Assembly (NCBI RefSeq): GCF_002234575.2
Contig: NZ_CP022464.2
Coordinates: 3,596,001-3,660,000, forward strand
DNA length: 64,000 bases
Origin: Enterocloster bolteae
GTDB taxonomy: Bacteria; Bacillota; Clostridia; Lachnospirales; Lachnospiraceae
Direction: 5' to 3'
Shown here: piece by piece, positions 59,806 through 64,000 of the stretch
Layout of the letters: each line of letters starts with the position of its first letter
Numbering within the stretch: position 1 is the first letter of the stretch
Notes under the pieces: generated by a model
The model's database searches: none
The model's input: only the letters and a program-made list of their open reading frames with translations
What the model was told of the DNA's origin: nothing
Position numbers and translations under genes: made by a program

Positions 59806-60120
59806 TTAGATTGTATAAATCAATTCTGTCAATACAATTTCCTCTGCCCGGTTGCGAATGTTATTCATCCTCTGAACCCAGACAAGCTGCTCACTGGTTT
59901 TTAACTCATCCCTCATGCCCTCAGCTTCCTTCATCTGCCGAATGATGGTTTCCAGTCTGCTTTCTGCCTGCTCATTCAGGTCTGGCTTGGAAAGCCGCCC
60001 CCAGCGGCCAATAGGGCGGTGTTCCTCCGGCACCTCCAATGCTGGGATATAGTAATCGCCCATCAACTCATAATCCAAACCGTTGCTGTCATCGTGAATC
60101 CTGCTTTTCAACTTGTTCAT
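59806..60120 (-). CDS. TnpV-family transposon protein, shortened
   Basis: 104 residues. YIPALEVPEEHRPIGRWGRL at about 24-43 and EQLVWVQRMNNIRNRAEEIV near the C-terminus match the TnpV proteins of clostridial conjugative transposons. The middle part that normally follows the Arg-rich GRWGR segment seems to be missing, since family members are about 120 residues. Function is unknown. It marks a former mobile element. Confidence 0.75.
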   Translation of the reverse strand: MNKLKSRIHDDSNGLDYELMGDYYIPALEVPEEHRPIGRWGRLSKPDLNEQAESRLETIIRQMKEAEGMRDELKTSEQLVWVQRMNNIRNRAEEIVLTELIYTI

Positions 60121-60131
60121 ATCAACACCAT

Positions 60132-60359
60132 TTAACCTTTCCTCTGCTCACGCAGATATGCTTCAAAGATACTTCTCCGTATCAGAACCTTTTTCCCAAT
60201 CTTATAGACAGCACCGCACTCATGGGACAAGCGAGTGACCGGCTTCAAACCCAGCCCATAGTAATCGCAAGCCATATTATAAGTAACAAATTCGTGCGTC
60301 ATAAACTCCATATCCTCATCGTCTATCTGGTCTGAGAACACCCACGCATTACCGCTCAT
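60132..60359 (-). CDS. small DNA-binding-like protein of transposon type (DUF6462-like)
   Basis: 75 residues. VTYNMACDYYGLGLKPVTRL resembles a helix-turn-helix, and GAVYKIGKKVLIRRSIFEAYL is the wing-like end seen in small regulators beside TnpV genes. It overlaps the end of the remnant at 60349-60516 by about 11 bp and precedes tnpV by 11 bp. Family name given from memory of similar proteins. Confidence 0.6.
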   Translation of the reverse strand: MSGNAWVFSDQIDDEDMEFMTHEFVTYNMACDYYGLGLKPVTRLSHECGAVYKIGKKVLIRRSIFEAYLREQRKG

Positions 60360-60516
60360 CTACATCACCGCCCTTGTAGTCCTTTGTTGCAGGCTCATGG
60401 AACCGTTCCAGATACTCATCAAAGATTTCCTTGTTGATAAGAACCGTACTGTCAAAACGGTAGATTGCCCCGGCATCGCTTGCCAGCTCAAACAAAAAGG
60501 AGATTATAAAACCATG
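60349..60516 (-). pseudogene. C-terminal fragment of a second small HTH protein
   Basis: The minus frame reads ELASDAGAIYRFDSTVLINK and ends IFDEYLERFHEPATKDYKGG before a stop at 60349. This matches the C-terminal half of the 75-residue neighbour (GAVYKIGKKVLIRRSIFEAYL). The N-terminal half is missing, and an in-frame stop precedes it near 60517. It is a truncated duplicate at an insertion or deletion joint. Confidence 0.65.
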
Positions 60517-60717
60517 TTAAATCAATACGAGGACATCATAACCGTTGAGGAGCTTTGCGAGATTTTAAAGACCGGCAAGAACCGGGTTTACGAACTATTA
60601 CAGACAAACCAGAAAAGAGCATTCCAATTATGGCGCAATTGGAAGATACCTAAAATATCAGTGAAACATTATCTGGAGATACAATCTGGAATTTCCAAAA
60701 GCCAGATTAAAAAATAA
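60514..60717 (+). CDS. small helix-turn-helix protein
   Basis: 67 residues with AAAGGAG 10-12 nt before ATG 60514. IITVEELCEILKTGKNRVYE is a typical excisionase-like HTH_17 head. The middle reads KRAFQLWRNWKIPKISVKHY where relatives have a Gly-Arg turn (RIGR), so the wing may be damaged. It faces the other way from the rest of the island and ends just before the shared terminator. Confidence 0.65.
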   Translation: MLNQYEDIITVEELCEILKTGKNRVYELLQTNQKRAFQLWRNWKIPKISVKHYLEIQSGISKSQIKK

Positions 60718-60733
60718 TGCCCAAAAACGTACA

Positions 60734-60764
60734 ATACCGCTATGGATATCGTCCATAGCGGTAT
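60734..60764. terminator. bidirectional terminator between HTH gene and lysS
   Basis: ATACCGCTATGGA (60734-60746), 5-nt loop, TCCATAGCGGTAT (60752-60764), perfect 13-bp arms. The minus side runs into TTGTACGTTTTTT, the plus side into ATAAAAATT. Confidence 0.85.
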
Positions 60765-60784
60765 ATAAAAATTCTATTCTATGC

Positions 60785-60870
60785 TACTACACCACTCAAC
60801 TTCCAATATTTCCTCTCACTTCTCTGATTTTCGATGTTTTCAAGAAAATTGGTGTAAAGCTGGTGTAGTA
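60785..60870. repeat. inverted repeat near the island-lysS junction
   Basis: TACTACACCA (60785-60794) and TGGTGTAGTA (60861-60870) are perfect 10-bp arms 66 bp apart, with a further TTGGTGTA copy at 60850-60857. They lie between the element remnants and the lysS end and could be recombinase or old element-end sites. Confidence 0.5.
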
Positions 60871-60924
60871 ACTTCAAAAATCACATGCTTACCATACTGC
60901 AAAAGTCTATCATCCAACTGTGTT

Positions 60925-62889
60925 TTAGTACAGTTTTGCACCCGCTGGAATCCGGCCGTCCACCATCAAAAGATTAAGTCCTTCTTTTCCATCTTCCTCA
61001 TGGACTGCTGATATCAGCATCCCGCAGGAGTCAATCCCCATCATCTTGCGCGGGGGCAGATTTACGATGGCAATTGCCGTCTTTCCAATCAGCTCCTCCG
61101 GCTCGTAATACTCGCGGATTCCGCTTAAAATCGTACGATCCGTGCCGCTTCCGTCATCCAATGTGAACTGAAGCAGCTTCTTGCTCTTCGGTACGGCCAC
61201 GCAATCCTTAATCTTCACAGCCCGGTAATCGGATTTTGCAAAGGTATCAAAGTCTACCATTTCCTCAAACAGCGGCTCGATTTTAACCTTGGAAAAATCA
61301 ATCTTTTCCTGGATTACCTGGACCTTCTCCGCTGTATCTCCAGCTTCAGCAGCAGTCCGGGCAGAAGCCATATCCGCTTTCTTAGAATCCCCGGAACCGC
61401 CCAGTGATTTCATGGTGGGGAACAGCAGCACATCCCTGATGGCCGGTGAATCCGTCAGCAGCATGACCATACGGTCAATACCGAATCCGATTCCTCCCGT
61501 CGGAGGCATGCCCACCTCCAGCGCGTTTAAGAAGTCCTCGTCCGTGTGGTTGGCCTCCTCATCGCCCTGGGCCAGAAGCTCTTCCTGTGCCCTAAACCGC
61601 TCCCTCTGGTCAATGGGATCATTGATCTCCGAGTAGGCGTTGGCCATCTCCCAGCCGTTCATAAAGAACTCAAAACGCTCCACATAGTCGGGATTGCCTG
61701 GCTTTTTCTTGGTCAGAGGTGAAATCTCCACCGGATGGTCCAGAACAAAGGTAGGCTGAACCAGGTGCTCCTCTGCAAACTCCTCAAAGAACAGATTCAG
61801 GATATCGCCCTTCTTATGGCGCCCCTCAAACTCCACTCCCTTTTCCTTGGCAACAGCTCTTGCCTCCTCCAGGGTATGAATCTGGTCAAAATCAACTCCG
61901 GCATACTTCTTTACCGCGTCCACCATGGTGATGCGGGCAAAAGGCTTGCCCAAATCCATCTCCACGCCTTTATAAGTAATGGTGGTGGTACCAAGCACCT
62001 CCTGAGCCACAAAACGGTACAGCTTCTCGGTCAGGTCCATCATCCCGTTGTAATCCGTATAAGCCTGATACAGCTCCATCAGGGTGAACTCCGGGTTGTG
62101 CCTGGTATCCAGACCCTCGTTGCGGAATACACGCCCAATCTCATAAACCCTCTCAAGTCCGCCTACAATAAGCCTCTTCAGATAAAGCTCCAGGGATATA
62201 CGAAGCTTTAAATCCTCATCCAGGGCATTGAAATGGGTCTCGAAAGGCCTTGCGGCAGCGCCGCCTGCATTGGAAACCAGCATAGGGGTCTCCACTTCCA
62301 TAAAGCCCTCTCCGCCCAGATATTTGCGGATGGCAGCCAGTATCCTGGAACGCTTGATGAAGGTATCCTTCACCTCTGCGTTCATGATCAGGTCCACGTA
62401 GCGCTGGCGGTAACGCATATCCGTATCTGTCAGGCCATGGAACTTCTCAGGAAGCACCTGAAGGCTCTTGGAAAGAAGGGTCACCTCTGTGGCATGAATG
62501 GATATCTCGCCTGTCTTGGTGGTAAAGGCAGTTCCCTTCACACCCACGATATCGCCGATGTCCATTTTCTTGAAATCCTTATAAGACTCCTCACCCACGC
62601 TGTCCCTTGCCACATAAACCTGGATGCTGCCTTTTAAATCCTGTACATTACAGAAAGAAGCCTTGCCCATGACACGTTTGAACATCATACGCCCAGCAAT
62701 GGCTGCTTCCTTCCCCTCCCACTGCTCATAGCTATCCTTGATATCCATGCTGTGGGCAGTCACATCATATTTTGTAATCTGGAAAGGGTCCTTTCCAGCT
62801 GTCTGAAGCTCCGCCAGCTTATCCCTGCGCGCCTTCAGCACATGATTTAAATCTGTATCTGCCTGATTAACCTTCTGCTGTTCTCCCAC
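60925..62889 (-). CDS. lysS: lysyl-tRNA synthetase with C-terminal tRNA-binding domain
   Basis: 654 residues from GTG at 62889 (AAAGGAG 10 nt upstream). Residues about 1-500 are a class II LysRS: anticodon-binding OB fold, motif 2 (GRVFRNEGLDTRHNPEFTLM) and motif 3 (GGIGFGIDRMVML). Residues about 545-654 are an EMAPII/Trbp111-like domain with VPKSKKLLQFTLDDGSG and NLPPRKMMGIDSCGMLISA, normally found at the end of MetRS. It should strengthen tRNA binding. Follows greA by 24 bp. Confidence 0.95.
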   Translation of the reverse strand: MGEQQKVNQADTDLNHVLKARRDKLAELQTAGKDPFQITKYDVTAHSMDIKDSYEQWEGKEAAIAGRMMFKRVMGKASFCNVQDLKGSIQVYVARDSVGEESYKDFKKMDIGDIVGVKGTAFTTKTGEISIHATEVTLLSKSLQVLPEKFHGLTDTDMRYRQRYVDLIMNAEVKDTFIKRSRILAAIRKYLGGEGFMEVETPMLVSNAGGAAARPFETHFNALDEDLKLRISLELYLKRLIVGGLERVYEIGRVFRNEGLDTRHNPEFTLMELYQAYTDYNGMMDLTEKLYRFVAQEVLGTTTITYKGVEMDLGKPFARITMVDAVKKYAGVDFDQIHTLEEARAVAKEKGVEFEGRHKKGDILNLFFEEFAEEHLVQPTFVLDHPVEISPLTKKKPGNPDYVERFEFFMNGWEMANAYSEINDPIDQRERFRAQEELLAQGDEEANHTDEDFLNALEVGMPPTGGIGFGIDRMVMLLTDSPAIRDVLLFPTMKSLGGSGDSKKADMASARTAAEAGDTAEKVQVIQEKIDFSKVKIEPLFEEMVDFDTFAKSDYRAVKIKDCVAVPKSKKLLQFTLDDGSGTDRTILSGIREYYEPEELIGKTAIAIVNLPPRKMMGIDSCGMLISAVHEEDGKEGLNLLMVDGRIPAGAKLY

Positions 62890-62913
62890 GTCCTTAACTC
62901 CTTTGTGTCAGAT

Positions 62914-63396
62914 TTATGAAACCCTCTGGATTTCCAGCACCTTATACTGGATATCCCCTGCCTGGGTCTCCACGTCTACGCATTCACCCACTACCTTGCC
63001 TATCAGGGCGCGGCCTACCGGTGATTCGTTGCTTATCTTATTCTGCAGGCTGTTGGCCTCGGTGGAACCAACGATATAGAACTCCATCTCCTCGTCATAC
63101 TCCACATCCAGAAGCTTTACCTTACATCCGATATTAATTTTATCCAGGTCGATTTCATCCTCTACCACGACCTCGGCGTTCTTAAGAAGCTTCTCCAGTT
63201 CCTCGATACGCAGCTCAATATCCCTCTGCTCATCCTTGGCTGCATCATACTCTGCATTCTCGGACAAATCGCCCTGCTCTCTTGCTTCCTTAATCTTCTG
63301 CGCAACTTCTTTTCTTTTGACAACTTTCAGATTCTGCAGTTCATCCTCGTACTGTTTGAGTCCGGCATATGTCAAAATGTGTTTCTTATCTGCCAT
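62914..63396 (-). CDS. greA: transcription elongation factor GreA
   Basis: 160 residues, the family's full length. The N-terminal coiled coil (EVAQKIKEAREQGDLSENAEYDAAK shortened: REQGDLSENAEYDAAKDEQ at about 39-57) carries the acidic tip that stimulates RNA cleavage in stalled RNA polymerase, and the C-terminal FKBP-like part follows. First gene of a greA-lysS unit with a consensus promoter. Confidence 0.97.
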   Translation of the reverse strand: MADKKHILTYAGLKQYEDELQNLKVVKRKEVAQKIKEAREQGDLSENAEYDAAKDEQRDIELRIEELEKLLKNAEVVVEDEIDLDKINIGCKVKLLDVEYDEEMEFYIVGSTEANSLQNKISNESPVGRALIGKVVGECVDVETQAGDIQYKVLEIQRVS

Positions 63397-63476
63397 CTTA
63401 CCCGCTTCCTTCCTTTAATTCTTACTTTATGTTGATTTCACTTGAGTATCATTCTTAATGTCCACACATTCTGAGT

Positions 63477-63505
63477 ATTATATAGGAAAATGTGTCCATT
63501 GTCAA
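63477..63505 (-). promoter_or_regulatory. consensus sigma-A promoter of greA-lysS
   Basis: TTGACA (63505-63500), exactly 17 nt, TATAAT (63482-63477): full consensus. Its -35 overlaps the last codons of the dus gene, so greA-lysS has its own strong start. Confidence 0.93.
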
Positions 63506-64000
63506 GATTGGATTTTCCTGTCCAGAAGCTCCACGAACCCCTCCAATGTCTCCACCTGGTTGATTTCATTCCTCAGTGTGGCTGAGTGGGGCATTCCTTT
63601 TGTATACCAGGCCATATGGCCCCTCATTTCCCGCATGGCAACCCCTTCTCCCTTGAACTGTACCAGCATCCGGCCGTGCCGCAGAATCATGGCCTTTATC
63701 TCAGCCATGGAAGGTCCCGGAAGAACCTCCCCTGTATCCAGATAGTGGTTAATCCGGCCGAACAGCCACGGATTCCCCTTGGCTCCCCTGGCCACCATAA
63801 TGCCGTCGCATCCTGTCTCCTTAAGCATCCTGCCGGCGTCCTCCGGCGTAAAGATATCCCCGTTTCCAATGACAGGGATCCGTACGGCCTCCTTCACCTG
63901 ACGGATGATGTCCCAGTCCGCCTTTCCTGAATAATACTGCTCCCTGGTGCGCCCATGGACAGCCACCGCTGCAACGCCGCAGCTTTCCGCCATCTTAGCA
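63502..64000 (-). CDS. dusB: tRNA-dihydrouridine synthase (5' part outside window)
   Basis: The frame is open to the right edge; 166 C-terminal codons are visible. AVHGRTREQYYSGKADWDII, IPVIGNGDIFTPEDA and GCDGIMVARGAKGNPWLF are the FMN-barrel segments of the Dus family, DusB branch. The catalytic cysteine lies outside the window. It reduces uridine to dihydrouridine in tRNA D-loops. Confidence 0.93.
   Translation of the reverse strand, partial: AKMAESCGVAAVAVHGRTREQYYSGKADWDIIRQVKEAVRIPVIGNGDIFTPEDAGRMLKETGCDGIMVARGAKGNPWLFGRINHYLDTGEVLPGPSMAEIKAMILRHGRMLVQFKGEGVAMREMRGHMAWYTKGMPHSATLRNEINQVETLEGFVELLDRKIQS

Noticed and set aside
1..64000. CRISPR arrays, tRNA and rRNA genes
   Set aside because: No regularly spaced repeats, cloverleaf with TTCGA-type T-arm, or rRNA sequence was recognised on reading either strand; short tRNAs could still be missed by eye.

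Overview
The window looks like chromosome from a strictly or mostly anaerobic gut Firmicute, most probably a Lachnospiraceae of the Enterocloster / former Clostridium bolteae-clostridioforme type. The signs are Gram-positive ribosome binding sites and sigma-A promoters, PTS sugar control through HPr and a LicT-type antiterminator, CdaA/CdaR, a CcdA-TlpA fusion, and a rather GC-balanced clostridial core. The species is inferred from gene content, not proven. No tRNA, rRNA or CRISPR array was seen.

Positions 1-11200 hold envelope and redox genes, almost all on the minus strand: a partial VanW/YoaR-like protein, CcdA-TlpA, an RclA-like flavin disulfide reductase behind an operator-promoter, a DUF362 ferredoxin with O-acetylhomoserine sulfhydrylase, an SdpR/SdpI-type pair behind a perfect 34-bp operator, and a diguanylate cyclase coupled to a YARHG lipoprotein. 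A G-rich tract and a block of stacked hairpins follow.

Positions 11200-24150 are sugar uptake and its control. A LicT-type antiterminator with a recognisable RAT/terminator leader precedes EIIA, an HPr and EIIBC. The next operon runs from two small membrane proteins through CdaA and CdaR to HPr, Enzyme I and a polymerase-like membrane protein, so c-di-AMP synthesis and the general PTS share one transcription unit. A GlgX-type debranching enzyme follows.

Positions 24185-47819 form a large anaerobic purine-ring (allantoin) catabolism region. It has two NCS1 permeases, two allantoinase-like enzymes, two M20 ureido-hydrolases, AllE, AllD, a fused FdrA-YlbE (AllF-AllG) protein, a separate AllH, carbamate kinase, an LctP-type permease with a 65-residue membrane protein, a PucR regulator, and an ETF/FAD-dehydrogenase/nitroreductase module. 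The expected flow is allantoin to allantoate, ureidoglycine, ureidoglycolate and oxalurate, then oxamate plus carbamoyl phosphate, with ATP made by carbamate kinase. No AllA, urate oxidase or xanthine dehydrogenase is present here.

Positions 47926-60900 carry an AraC-domain/ClpP pair and then an AT-rich island. The island lies between a decayed IS200/IS605 copy and remnants of a clostridial transposon (TnpV, small HTH proteins). Its core is a tightly overlapping minus-strand unit: WYL regulator, two dynamin-like GTPases, a 188-residue glycine-zipper protein, a 1122-residue HerA/DUF87 ATPase with a membrane hairpin, a WHH nuclease and a SUKH-type immunity protein. I know of no named system with this composition; it is the best candidate for an undescribed conflict or delivery system.

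The right end (60925-64000) is housekeeping: LysRS with a C-terminal MetRS-like tRNA-binding domain, GreA with a consensus promoter, and the 3' part of a tRNA-dihydrouridine synthase.
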